This document shows, in pieces, positions 1 through 8,708 of a stretch of 64,000 nucleotides of DNA. The notes beneath the pieces are model-generated. The model saw only the letters and a program-made list of their open reading frames with translations. It was not told where the DNA came from and searched no databases. This DNA is from Candidatus Hydrogenedentota bacterium (GTDB lineage Bacteria > Hydrogenedentota > Hydrogenedentia > Hydrogenedentales > JAEUWI01). How positions within the stretch are numbered: the first letter of the stretch is position 1; the number at the start of each line of letters is the position of its first letter. The translations under genes and the position numbers were made by a program. Where the stretch lies: contig JACPGE010000071.1 of the NCBI GenBank assembly GCA_016182605.1, positions 1 through 64,000 on the forward strand, written 5' to 3'.

Positions 1-73
1 AAATCTGGGAATGACAAACAGCCCGTGATTTAGCCTGCCCGGTGAACGCCAGCACCATCGCCACGCTGAGCAG

Positions 74-138
74 ATTTCACCACGTGGCCAATCCGAATCT
101 AATCTGGAGGCCTCAGAGTGGTGAAATATGCGGGTTAG
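74..138. repeat. 3'-end inverted-repeat element, copy 1
   Basis: A 10-bp perfect inverted repeat (ATTTCACCAC at 74-83, GTGGTGAAAT at 118-127) is followed by ATGCGGGTTAG. On the minus strand it reads TAACCCGCATATTTCACC. It closely matches the element at 48591-48666 and more weakly the one at 38952-39023. It overlaps the last codons and stop of the esterase gene, so the terminal residues of that protein come from the repeat. It could be a REP-like element or a terminator; I cannot tell which. Confidence 0.7.
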
Positions 139-1006
139 CCCCGGGATAATCGCGCCAGAGCCACCGCAGCGCCTCGGGCAGAATCGCCCCGCCGTGCTTG
201 CCATTGTGGCCTTCCGTGCCCAGTTCAAACCGGTAATCGTATTTTGCGAATTCCAGTGCCGCCTGCATCTGCATGTTCCCAAGCATCCAGTTGCCGTATT
301 GGTTGTCGAGATCCTTTTCCCCCGCCTGAAGAAACACCCGGATCGGCTTCTTCTCTACGGCGCGGATCAGAAATGGGTACGCGTGGCCGCCACGGATGTT
401 CGTAAAACTTCCCACATGGCTGAGCACCTTCCGGAACGCATCGGGCCGCTCCCACGCCGCGGTGAACGCGCAGATGCCGCCCGAACTGATGCCGCAGATC
501 GCCCGCCCCTCGGGATCGTCCGTCAGTCTGTAGTCCTTGCCCACTGCGGGGAGAATCTCCTCCAGCAAGAATCGCACATACTGATCGGAGAGGGTGTCGT
601 ACTCCACGCTGCGGTTACTCTTGGGCTCCGCCTCCCCCGCTTCCGCAGGATAGACGCCGGGATTGATGAATATCCCAATCGTAAGCGGCATTGAGCCCTT
701 GTGTATCAAGTTGTCGAATACCGCCGGCACACGGAAGTCCCGATCGATCGCCTGATACCATTCGCCATCCTGAAACACCATCACACAGGCGGGCTTCGTG
801 CCGTCGTATTGCGCCGGCACATAGACCCAGTATGCTCGCGTGGCGCCCGGGTAAATGGCGCTCTCGCTCCACGTGTGCTGCGTCACGGCGCCCTTCGGCA
901 CGCCCTCCTGCGGAAGCGAATCCCCCGTCAACACGTACTCTTGCGCGTGGGCGCTCGATTGCAGTATTCCAGCTAAACAGATTATCGTTACAAGAACAGC
1001 GCGCAT
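113..1006 (-). CDS. Secreted alpha/beta-hydrolase esterase (esterase D / Fes-like)
   Basis: A 297-aa exported serine esterase of the PF00756 (esterase D, enterochelin esterase-like) family. Residues 1-21 form a signal peptide ending at AHA. The nucleophile elbow GISSG lies at 172-176, making Ser174 the likely nucleophile. A C-terminal EGHNGKHGG segment (about 265-273) supplies a candidate catalytic histidine. The ATG has a strong upstream GGAAGGAG. In families like this the enzyme often removes acyl or feruloyl groups from polysaccharide side chains, but the substrate cannot be read here. It is divergent from the oxidoreductase at 1467. The 3' end lies inside the dispersed inverted-repeat element, which supplies its last residues. 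Confidence 0.82.
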   Translation of the reverse strand: MRAVLVTIICLAGILQSSAHAQEYVLTGDSLPQEGVPKGAVTQHTWSESAIYPGATRAYWVYVPAQYDGTKPACVMVFQDGEWYQAIDRDFRVPAVFDNLIHKGSMPLTIGIFINPGVYPAEAGEAEPKSNRSVEYDTLSDQYVRFLLEEILPAVGKDYRLTDDPEGRAICGISSGGICAFTAAWERPDAFRKVLSHVGSFTNIRGGHAYPFLIRAVEKKPIRVFLQAGEKDLDNQYGNWMLGNMQMQAALEFAKYDYRFELGTEGHNGKHGGAILPEALRWLWRDYPGANPHISPL

Positions 1007-1466
1007 GGTATCTCCTTCCGTTGCGGCGGGTGCACCCGCCTATTGAATCAGAGGGGCCGCGCCGTTGCAAGATAAAGTTCCCCCAGGGGTCAGTCCTCTA
1101 TTCGAGTTTCACGAGGAAAGAAGACACACCCGAACGCCGCTAACATTTGCCGCCACACCCCAATCACGCCGCTCGGCGAGCAGCGTGCTACCATTCACGC
1201 ACGCCACCCAAGTAGGCCTTCGCTCGCCGAGCGTAGGCATTCCGCGTCGAAGTACCCGCCTCAACCCCATCAAGCAGGCAGAAAGTCTTTAAAGCCGCAT
1301 CCCCACTCAATGCCACGCGAAAAGTCCGTTCCCTTCGAAACGCTCCCCCTTCGAAGGGGTAGGAGAGATATCTCCCCCCTCCCCGCAATTTCCCGGGTGT
1401 GCCCATGCACCGCGCCGGTGTACAATTTCCCTTGGCGCACGAACCGCCCAGCAAAGGAGACACCCT
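1007..1466. other. Divergent intergenic region with dispersed repeat
   Basis: This 460-bp spacer separates two divergently transcribed genes and must hold both promoters. It contains a copy of a 151-bp dispersed repeat (1199-1349). Just after that is a perfect 14-bp palindrome, CCCCTTCGAAGGGG, near 1348-1361. The open frames here are not convincing as genes: their codons are atypical and the only similarity I see is to the other repeat copy. Confidence 0.6.
1199..1349. repeat. 151-bp dispersed intergenic repeat, copy 1
   Basis: Collinear without gaps to 13251-13401. By hand I count about 19 mismatches in 151 bases. The first 46 bases are identical and include a hairpin core (cgctcg-c-cgagcg inside gcct...aggc). 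Both copies sit in the same orientation between a minus-strand gene on the left and a plus-strand gene on the right. It encodes no recognisable protein. Confidence 0.8.
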
Positions 1467-2519
1467 ATGAATCGGCGCGAATTCTTGAGCGGCACGGCCG
1501 CCGCCTGCATCGCCGCAGGCATGGCGCATGCCGCCGGGGCGGACCGGCTGCGCTGCGGCGTCCTGGGCCTGGGCCATGCCCACGCCATCGATATCGTGCG
1601 GGAATTGCAGCTATCCCCAGACTTTGAACTCGCGGGCGTCTGCGAACCCGATGAAACCGTGCGCGCAGCCTACGCCAATGAGGCGGCCTTGCAGGGGGTG
1701 CCGTGGCTCGCGCAGGACGCGCTGCTCGGCGCGCCGGACATTCGCATGATAGCCGTCGAGAGTGATGTGCCGCGCCTCCTGCCCTTCGGACGCGCCGCGG
1801 TGGACGCGGGGAAACACCTGCATCTCGACAAGCCGCCCGGCGTCTCACTCCCGGAATTTCGCGCCTTGCTGGACTCGGCAGCAAAGCAAAACCTCCTCGT
1901 ACAAATGGGCTACATGTTCCGGTACAACCCGGGCTTCGACTTCCTCCGCCGCATGGCCTCGGAAGGGGCGCTGGGAAAGATCTATGCCGTCCACGGAAGC
2001 ATCTGCACCGACCTCTCCCCGGACAAGCGGCGGCGCAACGCATTTCATCCCGGGGGCATCATGCTGGAACTCGGCTGTCACCTCATCGACATGATCGTGC
2101 TGCTCCTCGGGGCGCCGAAAGAGGTCACCTCCTTCTTGCGCTACGACGGCCCCCTGCCAGATGGCCTCAACGACAACACCCTCGCCGTCCTGGATTATGA
2201 TCACGCGATGGCCACCGTCGAAGTCAGCGCACAGGAACCCGGCGCGGGCGGCGCTCGGCGCTTCAAGATCGCCGGCATCAACGGTTCCATCATTCTCTCG
2301 CCTCTGGAAGCGCCCGTGGCGCGGCTCAGCCTGCGCAACGCGCACGGCGATCATCCCGCGGGCGTTTCGAACATCGAGTTTCCCGATCGGCCCCGCCACC
2401 GCCTGGATCTCGCGGACCTGGCGGCAGGCATTCGCGGCGAACGGCCCTTCGCCTATACGGGGGCGCACGATTACGCTGTCCAGCAAACGCTGCTCCGCGC
2501 CTGCGGGGAATCCGTCTGA
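1467..2519 (+). CDS. Tat-exported Gfo/Idh/MocA family oxidoreductase
   Basis: A 350-aa NAD(P)-dependent oxidoreductase-like protein. It begins MNRREFLSG, a twin-arginine signal, with a cleavage-type AHA near residue 22. The Rossmann segment LRCGVLGLGHAHA follows. The family EKP motif appears here as LDKPPG (about 118), a conservative Glu-to-Asp change. The C-terminal alpha/beta domain (GYMFRYNPG, GSIILSPLEAP) is typical of the family. AAAGGAG upstream fixes the start. Exported members are common in Planctomycetes-like bacteria and are presumed to act on sugars or other polyols in the periplasm. The substrate is unknown. It converges on the next oxidoreductase across a hairpin. Confidence 0.85.
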   Translation: MNRREFLSGTAAACIAAGMAHAAGADRLRCGVLGLGHAHAIDIVRELQLSPDFELAGVCEPDETVRAAYANEAALQGVPWLAQDALLGAPDIRMIAVESDVPRLLPFGRAAVDAGKHLHLDKPPGVSLPEFRALLDSAAKQNLLVQMGYMFRYNPGFDFLRRMASEGALGKIYAVHGSICTDLSPDKRRRNAFHPGGIMLELGCHLIDMIVLLLGAPKEVTSFLRYDGPLPDGLNDNTLAVLDYDHAMATVEVSAQEPGAGGARRFKIAGINGSIILSPLEAPVARLSLRNAHGDHPAGVSNIEFPDRPRHRLDLADLAAGIRGERPFAYTGAHDYAVQQTLLRACGESV

Positions 2520-2547
2520 TGCCCGTGCAGCCGCCGCCCAAAAACAA

Positions 2548-2581
2548 CGGGAGGATCCGCCAAAACCGGCCAGTCCTCCCG
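2548..2581. terminator. Hairpin between convergent oxidoreductase genes
   Basis: CGGGAGGA (2548-2555) pairs perfectly with TCCTCCCG (2574-2581). The hairpin lies between two convergent stops, so it may act as a bidirectional terminator. There is no strong T-tract on either side. Confidence 0.5.
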
Positions 2582-2597
2582 CGTATTCGAAGATGTA

Positions 2598-3944
2598 TTA
2601 GAGCGTCCACCCGCCCTGGTAGTCCGGACTGAGCATGGCTTCCGCCTCGGGATCGTTGGCGATCGTCTCCGATTCCGGATCCCACGCAATCGTGCGCCCG
2701 GTGTACATCGCGATGTTGCAGAGATGCCCCACCGATGCCGACCGGTGCGCCGTTTCACAGGGAGTGATCGTCTCTGCGCCGGATCGAACGCAATCGATAA
2801 AGTTCTTCCAGTGATTGCCGCTCTTGTATAACGGGGTCTTCAACCCGCTCCGGTCCTCTTTGAATATGCCGGGAATGTCCGATTCCAGCTTGTCGCCACG
2901 GCTCACAAAAATATAGCCCTCATCCCCTATCCACTTCGTGCCGCCGGGAAACGCGCTGTTCATGTGGATCACCAGTCCGTCGGCATACGTCGCAAAGCAA
3001 TCGTACTCCGTCGGCGAATCCCACAGCTCGCCCTCTGGAGGAAACACGCCCGTGCCACGCACCTCCACCGGACCCGTGTGGTCTAGCCCCATGCCCCAAT
3101 GCGCAATGTCCACATGGTGGCCCACCCAGTCCATCAACGCGCCGCCGCCGTGCGCCATCACCCACCGCCAGTTCTTGTGAACCCGCGCCGGCGCATAGGG
3201 AAACTCCGCGGGCGATCCCGCGGGCCCGAGCCAGCGCGCATAGTCCAGCCCCGCGGGCGGCTCCGTGAACGCCTTCAGGTGGGCCGTCTTGCCATAGTCG
3301 CTCTGGCCGCTCGTAAGACCGCATTCGATCGTGTGCACCCGGCCAATGGCGCCGTTGCGCACGAGTTCCGCCGCGTGATGAAAATTCCCCACGGATCGCT
3401 GCCAGCTTCCCGTCTGCCACGTCACCCCATTGCGCTCCACCGCCTCCACCATGGCGCGGCCCTCGGCAAGCGTGTGGGAAAGCGGCTTCTCGCCCCACAC
3501 ATGCTTTCCCGCATTCGCCGCCGCAATGGCCGGTATCGCGTGCCAGTGATCCGGAAGCGAAATCAGGATGGTGTCGATATCGTCCCGCGCAAACATCTCT
3601 TCAAAGTCGTTGTAGACCGCGCAGTCCTGGTTTCCGTTCGCGCCATCGACAAAAGCCTTGCCCTGCGCCAGGTGCTCCTGGTCCACATCGCACACCGCAA
3701 GTATCTGCACATCGCCCAGCTTGAGAAAGGACTCCGTGTTGCCCCCGCCCTGCCAGCCATAGCCAAGCACGCCCATGGTCACGCGCTCACTCGGAACAGG
3801 ACGGCGCGCTCCGGCGGAAGTGACGCAGCCCGTCAGTATGTTGGGAAGCACAACAGCGCCACCCAGGGCCACCGCGCGTTTCATGAAGGATCGCCGCGTA
3901 AGGAATTGCTCAGTGAATTTTTTTGATGATTGGGACATTTTCAT
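2598..3944 (-). CDS. Tat-exported Gfo/Idh/MocA family oxidoreductase, possibly a lipoprotein
   Basis: A 448-aa protein with N-terminal FLTRRSFMKR, a twin-arginine motif, followed by a hydrophobic stretch ending LTGC. That reads as a lipobox, so it may be a Tat-exported lipoprotein. The Rossmann fold starts at VTMGVLGYGWQGG, the conserved EKP appears as WGEKPLSHT, and a long C-terminal domain carries HGGGALMDWVGHHVDIAHWGMG. The length and the GHH...HWG signature match the long planctomycete-type subgroup. It converges with the shorter paralogue at 1467. The substrate is unknown. Confidence 0.87.
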   Translation of the reverse strand: MKMSQSSKKFTEQFLTRRSFMKRAVALGGAVVLPNILTGCVTSAGARRPVPSERVTMGVLGYGWQGGGNTESFLKLGDVQILAVCDVDQEHLAQGKAFVDGANGNQDCAVYNDFEEMFARDDIDTILISLPDHWHAIPAIAAANAGKHVWGEKPLSHTLAEGRAMVEAVERNGVTWQTGSWQRSVGNFHHAAELVRNGAIGRVHTIECGLTSGQSDYGKTAHLKAFTEPPAGLDYARWLGPAGSPAEFPYAPARVHKNWRWVMAHGGGALMDWVGHHVDIAHWGMGLDHTGPVEVRGTGVFPPEGELWDSPTEYDCFATYADGLVIHMNSAFPGGTKWIGDEGYIFVSRGDKLESDIPGIFKEDRSGLKTPLYKSGNHWKNFIDCVRSGAETITPCETAHRSASVGHLCNIAMYTGRTIAWDPESETIANDPEAEAMLSPDYQGGWTL

Positions 3945-4063
3945 AGCCTTTCATGGATAGAGCCCGTTCGCGCTATGGAAACAGATTGCAATGGAAAGAT
4001 CAAGAATCGTGGCGCGCGCCGAAACAGCGCGAAAGCATGCGCCACTACCGAAGCCCGGCCAAA

Positions 4064-5251
4064 TCAGGTTTCCCGGAGCGCCGTGGAGATGGGGAGCCGG
4101 GCCGCGCGGATGGCCGGAAAGAGCCCCCCCAGCATACCGATCGCAGCCGCCCAGAGTATCGCCTTGGCCAGCAATTGCGGGGTGACGGTGAAGGCAAACG
4201 CGATCTGGCTGAAGGTCTGAAAGTTGATGGTCGAGGTCTGAAAGCCGTCGAGCGCGAAATAGGCGCCCGCAGCCCCCGCCACGCCGCCCACAATCGCCAG
4301 CGCGACCGATTCCAAAAGTACCGAAAACACGATCGGGCTCGCGCCAAAACCGATCGCGCGCAGGGTGGCAATCTCCCGCGTGCGCGCCGCAACCGCACTG
4401 TACATCGTATTCAGCGCTCCGAAAAGCGCCCCCAGCGCCATCAATGCCGTGATCCCCACGCCAACGGTCTCAATGAAACTGGTCAAGGCCTTGGATTGTT
4501 CCGCAAGATACTCCTTCTGCAACAGCGCCTTCACCTTGAGTTGTGGATTCGCCGCAAGCGCGTCCCGGAACTGCACAAAGCTGTCCGGACTCGTCAGCTT
4601 CGCATAGACCGATTGAAAGGTGTCGCCCCGGTTGTACGCGGGTTGAAGCACCGCGGCATCCGTCCACACTTCGGACTCGGCCGATCCTCCGCCCCCCGTA
4701 AAAACACCCACCACCTCCCACTCGTTCTGGCCCACACGCAGTTTGTTGCCCACGTCCAGCCCGGCAAAGGAACGCGCCGCGCCTGCGCCTGCAATCACCT
4801 CGTTCCTCCCCAGCTCAAACATCCGTCCCGATACGATCTGAATGTTGTGCCGCACCGAAGCCGCTTCCTTGCCCACGCCGCGCAGGGGCACATTCGCGTC
4901 GGTCCCCGTGCTGCGCTTGGGAAGGTTGACCATCACGAAAAGCTCCGACGAAAGCAGCGCGCCCTCTGCATTGCGCGCCACGCCGGGCACATCCGCTATG
5001 AGCCGCGTCTCCTCCCGGGAGAGCCCGCTGTTCATCTCGCTGTCCGCCCCGCTCCGCAGCACGATGACCACATCGTCCGATCCGGAGACCGTCATCGCCG
5101 CACGGAATCCCTCCGCAATCGAAAGCACACCGACGAACACCGCAACCACACCGGCGATACCGACCACCGTGGTAATCGCGGAACCCTTCCGGTTGGGTAT
5201 CGTGCGCAAATTGAAAATCGCAACAGCGACGATCTGGGAGATCCAGTTCAT
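4064..5251 (-). CDS. ABC transporter permease, FtsX/MacB type (second permease)
   Basis: A 395-aa inner-membrane permease. It has an N-terminal transmembrane helix after MNWISQIVAVAIFNL, a large periplasmic MacB-type core domain (about residues 60-270), and three C-terminal helices forming the FtsX domain (VGVGITALMALGALFGALNTMYSA onward). I take the ATG at 5251 because it overlaps the upstream stop (TAATG) and has AGGAG upstream. The open frame extends further but the extra residues look like read-through of the neighbour. It is the last gene of the adaptor-ATPase-permease-permease operon. Its role is MacAB- or Lol-like export or lipoprotein handling. Confidence 0.9.
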   Translation of the reverse strand: MNWISQIVAVAIFNLRTIPNRKGSAITTVVGIAGVVAVFVGVLSIAEGFRAAMTVSGSDDVVIVLRSGADSEMNSGLSREETRLIADVPGVARNAEGALLSSELFVMVNLPKRSTGTDANVPLRGVGKEAASVRHNIQIVSGRMFELGRNEVIAGAGAARSFAGLDVGNKLRVGQNEWEVVGVFTGGGGSAESEVWTDAAVLQPAYNRGDTFQSVYAKLTSPDSFVQFRDALAANPQLKVKALLQKEYLAEQSKALTSFIETVGVGITALMALGALFGALNTMYSAVAARTREIATLRAIGFGASPIVFSVLLESVALAIVGGVAGAAGAYFALDGFQTSTINFQTFSQIAFAFTVTPQLLAKAILWAAAIGMLGGLFPAIRAARLPISTALRET

Positions 5252-6408
5252 TACGCGTTTCTCCTGAGCGCCACGGCGATCTGAAGGCGCATCGCCTGAA
5301 TCGCCGGAAAAATGCCGGCCACCAGGCCCAGCGCAAGTACCAGTCCCACGCCGATGCCCAGATAATGGTTCGGCAAGTAGAACACCGAGAGCATCGTCGG
5401 TGCGGGATTGCCCGCCGAAATAAAGAGCCACGCAAGGCCCAGCCCCGACAGACCGCCCACCGCCGCAATGAGACACGACTCGGCCAGCACCAGCGCCAGC
5501 ACCAGCTCGTTGGTGAATCCCATCGATTTCAACACCCCGATCTCTTCGGTCCGTTCGCGCACTGCCTGCGCCATCGTATTCCCCGTGACCAGCAGTATGG
5601 TGAAGAAGACCGCGCTTAGAATGGCCGTGAGAATCGCGCCGATATCGCCAATCTGCTGCGCAAAGCCCTGTATAAAGGCGCCTTCAGGCTCGGCCTTCGT
5701 TTCATACGGCGAGTTGGCAAACTCCGCATCGATGGCGGCCGCCGTTGCAGCGGCCTGCTCCGGATCCTGAATGCGCACCGAGTACCAACCCACCTCGCCT
5801 TCGCCCTGCGCCCGGCCCTCATCAAAATAATCGTGACGGAAGTAAAAACCGGAAGTGTCCGTACCCTTCTTCTCCCCGTCGTAGATCCCCACAATATCGA
5901 AGGTCCACGCCTCGTCGCCCTTCCGCGGCCAAATCGGCGACATCAGCGGCACGCGATCGCCGATCTTCCAGTTGAAGCGCTCGGCGAGGGTCCGCCCCAC
6001 GATCACTCCCGTGCGCGTCTTCAGCCACGCCTCTTTCTGCTCCGCAGGCAGCACGTACTCCGGATACATCGCCAGAAACGGCTCGGGCTCCACCGGCATA
6101 CTCGCAAAGAAATTCTTCGGCTCATCCTGATAGATGCCGTTGAACCACGTCTGATGCGTCACCGCGGCCACGCCCTCAACACGCTCCATGCGCGCCTTGT
6201 ACGCCACCGGAAGCGTCATGATGAGCGAGACCTTGTGCCGCACGATGAGCCGGTCCGCACCCGCAAGCTCGACTCCCGCGGAAAAGGACTCCTTGATCGC
6301 GCTGAGGAGCCCGAACAGGATGAAGGCAACGCAAAGCGAAAGCATCGTGAGCGAGGTGCGCAGCTTCTTCCGTTTCAGATTGCTCCAGACTAGAGAGAGG
6401 AATTTCAT
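5251..6408 (-). CDS. ABC transporter permease, FtsX/MacB type (first permease)
   Basis: A 385-aa permease with the typical opening [21 protein letters not shown] and a first transmembrane helix. A periplasmic domain (about 45-260) follows, then an FtsX domain with three helices (IGAILTAILSAVFFTILLVTGN onward, ending LQIAVALRRNA). It overlaps the ATPase stop upstream (ATGA at 6405-6408) and the next permease downstream. Two different permeases behind one ATPase suggest a heterodimeric membrane part, as in LolC/LolE, rather than the MacB homodimer. Confidence 0.9.
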   Translation of the reverse strand: MKFLSLVWSNLKRKKLRTSLTMLSLCVAFILFGLLSAIKESFSAGVELAGADRLIVRHKVSLIMTLPVAYKARMERVEGVAAVTHQTWFNGIYQDEPKNFFASMPVEPEPFLAMYPEYVLPAEQKEAWLKTRTGVIVGRTLAERFNWKIGDRVPLMSPIWPRKGDEAWTFDIVGIYDGEKKGTDTSGFYFRHDYFDEGRAQGEGEVGWYSVRIQDPEQAAATAAAIDAEFANSPYETKAEPEGAFIQGFAQQIGDIGAILTAILSAVFFTILLVTGNTMAQAVRERTEEIGVLKSMGFTNELVLALVLAESCLIAAVGGLSGLGLAWLFISAGNPAPTMLSVFYLPNHYLGIGVGLVLALGLVAGIFPAIQAMRLQIAVALRRNA

Positions 6409-7103
6409 TCCGGTTTCTCCGCGGAAAGCTGGCCCTTTTCCAGGTAGACCGTCCGCGTCGCCCGGTTGGACGCGTGCGGATCGTGCGTGACCATCACGAT
6501 CGTCTTGCCCTGATCCTGGTTCAGCGCCTGCAACAGACTGAGAATCTCATCCCCGGACTTCCGATCCAGATCGCCGGTGGGTTCGTCGCACAGCAGCAGC
6601 GTCGGATCGGTCACAATGGCGCGCGCGATGCCCACGCGCTGCTGCTCCCCGCCGGAGAGCGTGCGCGGATAGTGCTTCGCGCGGTGGGAAAGACCGACCA
6701 CCTCCAGCGCGGTCTGCACATGTCTCTTCCGCTGCGCGCGGGAAAGATGCGTCAGCAGCAGCGGCAATTCCACATTCCGCTCCGCGTTGAGCGCGGGCAT
6801 CAAATTGTAAAACTGAAACACAAAGCCCACGTGCCGCGCACGCCACGCCGCCAACTGGCGATCCGACATCTGATCGAGGCGCTCACTCCCAATCTTCACG
6901 GATCCCGTGGTCGTGCGATCCAGACCGCCGATGAGATTCAACAGCGTCGTCTTGCCGGATCCCGAAGGGCCCATCAGCGCGAGAAATTCGCCGCTGGGAA
7001 CATCCAGGTTCATTCCCGACAAGACATGAACCTCCTCCGATCCGCGGCGGAAGGTCTTCTCGACGTTTTCCACCCGCACAAGAACTTCCTGGCCTGTACT
7101 CAT
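6405..7103 (-). CDS. ABC transporter ATP-binding protein (LolD/MacB-like)
   Basis: A 232-aa ATPase. Walker A GPSGSGKT is at 45-52, the Q-loop glutamine at about 97, the signature LSGGE at 149-153 and Walker B with D-loop [12 protein letters not shown] at 169-180. The family is the LolD/MacB/FtsE group that powers transport of lipoproteins, antibiotics or peptides by mechanotransmission. The start at MSTGQE is chosen because its ATG overlaps the adaptor stop (ATGA). Upstream residues in the same frame are unrelated, being low-complexity read-through of the adaptor gene. Confidence 0.94.
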   Translation of the reverse strand: MSTGQEVLVRVENVEKTFRRGSEEVHVLSGMNLDVPSGEFLALMGPSGSGKTTLLNLIGGLDRTTTGSVKIGSERLDQMSDRQLAAWRARHVGFVFQFYNLMPALNAERNVELPLLLTHLSRAQRKRHVQTALEVVGLSHRAKHYPRTLSGGEQQRVGIARAIVTDPTLLLCDEPTGDLDRKSGDEILSLLQALNQDQGKTIVMVTHDPHASNRATRTVYLEKGQLSAEKPE

Positions 7104-8317
7104 TGAACCTTCTCCGTCACACTGGCGCCGTCCGCCAGGTCGTCTGGACCTTCCACCACAACCTGCTCGCCAGGGGCAAGCCCGGTAATGACCACAACCT
7201 CGTCGCCCTGGGCCTCGCCTGCGGCAATGGGCCGCGGCACAACCCGGCCTTCGCGCACAACCCACACAAATTCTTTCCCGTCGCGCTCCCGGATTGCCGC
7301 TTTGGGCGCCAGCAGAAGCCGCTCCAACGGCTGCTCCGTTTCCGCATTCTGAAACGCAACCTTCACGCTCATCTCCGGCAATATCCGCGCATCCAGCTCC
7401 TCAAACGCCACCCGAACCTTCACCGTCGCCTTCTGACGGTCCGCCGTCGGAATTATCGCAATTACCCGCGCCGGGATCTTCCAGTCAGGATACGAATCCA
7501 GCGTCGCCACAACGGGCTGATCCGCCGTGACCCGGTTGATGTAGCTCTCACTCACATCCACCTCGATCTCCAGCGATTTCATGTCCACAATCGTACAGAT
7601 GCCCGTCCGCGCGAAGCCGCCGCCCCCACTCATCAGCGAGAGCATCTCGCCGGGCTGGGCATTCTTCGCCGTCACAACTCCCGTGAAGGGCGCACGGATG
7701 ACCATGTCATCGATCTGCTGCTGCCAGAGTGCCACTTCGCGTTCCGCCACTGCAATATCGGCCCGCTGCCGCTCCAATTGCGCCTTCAACGAAGCCGCCT
7801 CCGTGGCCGTCTGATCCAAATCCGACTGGCTCGCAACACCATCGGTCACCAGCTCTGAGGACCGCTTCCGGTCCCGCTCCGCCTGCGCCAGCCGGACCCG
7901 CGTCTCCTGCAGCGCCTTCTGCGCCGATCCCAACTGCGCCTCCGCCAGTTTCAGGCTCATCTCCGTATTGGACGGATCGATCCGCGCCAGCACCTGGCCT
8001 TCCTCCACCTGCATCCCCTCCTCCACCAATACCTCCGTCACCTTTCCCGTCACCTTTGAAGATACCGTCGCCTCCCGCCGTGCGGTGACATAGCCCGAGG
8101 AATTGAGCAGCGTCCGATCGCCTCCTGTCGTGCTCTCGCGCACCAGCGCCGTGCGCACCGCAACGGCCTTAACCTGATTGTCCTGCCACCACTTGACACC
8201 CGCCGCAGCACCGCCGCCCAGCACCAGGAGCATCAAGAGCACCCACGGCAGCCGGCTCGGGCGTGGCGCCGTGCGGTCTATACGAAGTTCATCAAGCTTG
8301 TGCTTGGGGGCACTCAT
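7100..8317 (-). CDS. HlyD/MacA-like periplasmic adaptor subunit
   Basis: A 405-aa membrane-fusion protein and the first gene of the operon. One transmembrane helix (PWVLLMLLVLGGGAAAGV, about 24-41) anchors it. It is followed by a barrel-sandwich lipoyl half (EATVSSKVTGKVTEVLVEEGMQVEEGQVL, from about 82), a coiled-coil hairpin (about 115-200, rich in Ala/Glu/Arg), the second lipoyl half (IRAPFTGVVTAKNAQPGE) and beta-barrel and membrane-proximal domains. It would bridge the inner-membrane permeases to an outer-membrane channel. No TolC-like gene is in the window. It is divergent from the small gene at 8527. Confidence 0.9.
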   Translation of the reverse strand: MSAPKHKLDELRIDRTAPRPSRLPWVLLMLLVLGGGAAAGVKWWQDNQVKAVAVRTALVRESTTGGDRTLLNSSGYVTARREATVSSKVTGKVTEVLVEEGMQVEEGQVLARIDPSNTEMSLKLAEAQLGSAQKALQETRVRLAQAERDRKRSSELVTDGVASQSDLDQTATEAASLKAQLERQRADIAVAEREVALWQQQIDDMVIRAPFTGVVTAKNAQPGEMLSLMSGGGGFARTGICTIVDMKSLEIEVDVSESYINRVTADQPVVATLDSYPDWKIPARVIAIIPTADRQKATVKVRVAFEELDARILPEMSVKVAFQNAETEQPLERLLLAPKAAIRERDGKEFVWVVREGRVVPRPIAAGEAQGDEVVVITGLAPGEQVVVEGPDDLADGASVTEKVQ

Positions 8318-8526
8318 GTTATCGGGGCTCCACTCGTGGCTTCATGGACCTGGGCAGGTCCGCCACACCGTTGGCATCAGTCAGGTTACACAGAGTGTAT
8401 TGTATACCAGGAATAGGGTAGGATCGCACACTCTTGCCACCACGAAACAACCCCCCAAGAACATCTGTCTGGGCGCAACTTACTCCCTGCGGCACAAGGG
8501 GTATTCACTATTGGAGCTTTGGAACT

Positions 8527-8694
8527 ATGCCGACGATTGACGCTGTGGCGCTGATGCGCCAACTCCGGGAGAAACTCGGTGAAGAAATGGCCGGCATGAA
8601 TGCCGAAGCACGGGTACGCTTCATTGCTGAGAAGGCATCCGCTTCCCCGTTCGGCAAAATCATGCAACAAGCCCAGGAAAAACACGAAGGCTAG
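8527..8694 (+). CDS. Small orphan protein, antitoxin-like
   Basis: A 55-aa protein starting MPTIDAVALMRQLREKLGEE and ending EKHEG. The composition is charged and helical with no signal or membrane segment. It resembles the many short orphan proteins of the form M-x-x-(I/L)-D-x-x-x-x-x-R-x-(I/L)-R-E-x-(L/I) found scattered in bacteria and sometimes next to toxins. No partner toxin is adjacent. The start is chosen for its GGAG about 12 bases upstream and because the extension further upstream is not protein-like. Function unknown. Confidence 0.6.
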   Translation: MPTIDAVALMRQLREKLGEEMAGMNAEARVRFIAEKASASPFGKIMQQAQEKHEG

Positions 8695-8708
8695 CGGCCC
8701 TGGGCCCC

